Shown: in pieces, positions 5,400 through 5,407 of the stretch
Position numbering within the stretch: position 1 is the stretch's first letter
How the letters are laid out: every line of letters begins with the position of its first letter
DNA from: Abditibacteriota bacterium
GTDB lineage: Bacteria; Armatimonadota; UBA5829
Length of the DNA: 5,407 nt
NCBI GenBank assembly: GCA_017958015.1
Contig: JAGDDM010000284.1
Location: forward strand, 1 to 5,407
Reading direction: 5' to 3'
Translations under genes and position numbers: made by a program
The notes under the pieces: model-generated
Database searches by the model: none
What the model was told of the DNA's origin: nothing
The model's input: the letters and a program-made list of their open reading frames with translations, nothing else

Positions 5400-5407
5400 G
5401 GCGCTAA

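Overview
The window looks like chromosomal DNA from an anaerobic, fermentative bacterium. A clostridial Firmicute is my best guess, with Synergistota as an alternative. The guess rests on the Bacillus-like body of the initiator tRNA, AAAGGA-type ribosome binding sites, a stand-alone TfoX N-domain protein and tandem zinc alcohol dehydrogenases. Most genes have the GC-rich third positions of a GC-rich genome. The stretch from about 1700 to 2270 is visibly richer in A and T and looks acquired.

Layout. Positions 1-1508 (minus strand) hold two tandem paralogues of a secreted 5'-nucleotidase-type metallophosphatase. The downstream copy runs off the left edge and has lost the catalytic histidine. 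Positions 1509-1590 form a compact divergent promoter region. One promoter reads left into the nucleotidases and is placed so that the mRNA would be almost leaderless. The other reads right into an initiator tRNA (1591-1667) closed by a perfect hairpin terminator. Next come an array of small hairpins separated by ATGATGT spacers (1706-1850) and a gene for a four-helix-bundle (23S rRNA intervening-sequence/Avd-like) protein. I consider these together the best candidate for an under-described element here. A TfoX N-terminal-domain protein (2271-2582) follows, with a terminator shared with the converging operon.

Positions 2625-4771 (minus strand) encode two tandem zinc-dependent medium-chain dehydrogenases, about 84% identical by hand count and joined by an ATGA overlap. 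They probably oxidise a polyol or other secondary alcohol with NAD. Their promoter lies over the 3' end of the preceding gene, and its -35 hexamer sits exactly in the centre of a 7-bp inverted repeat that may be an operator. The preceding gene (4809-5399, minus) encodes an Sfp-type 4'-phosphopantetheinyl transferase.

The genes do not form one pathway. The common theme is local tandem duplication: two independent gene pairs in 5.4 kb, one with signs of functional divergence (nucleotidases) and one still very similar (dehydrogenases). No complete new multi-gene system is evident. The hairpin array with its four-helix-bundle gene, the catalytic-site-degenerate nucleotidase and the initiator tRNA with an unusual acceptor end deserve follow-up.
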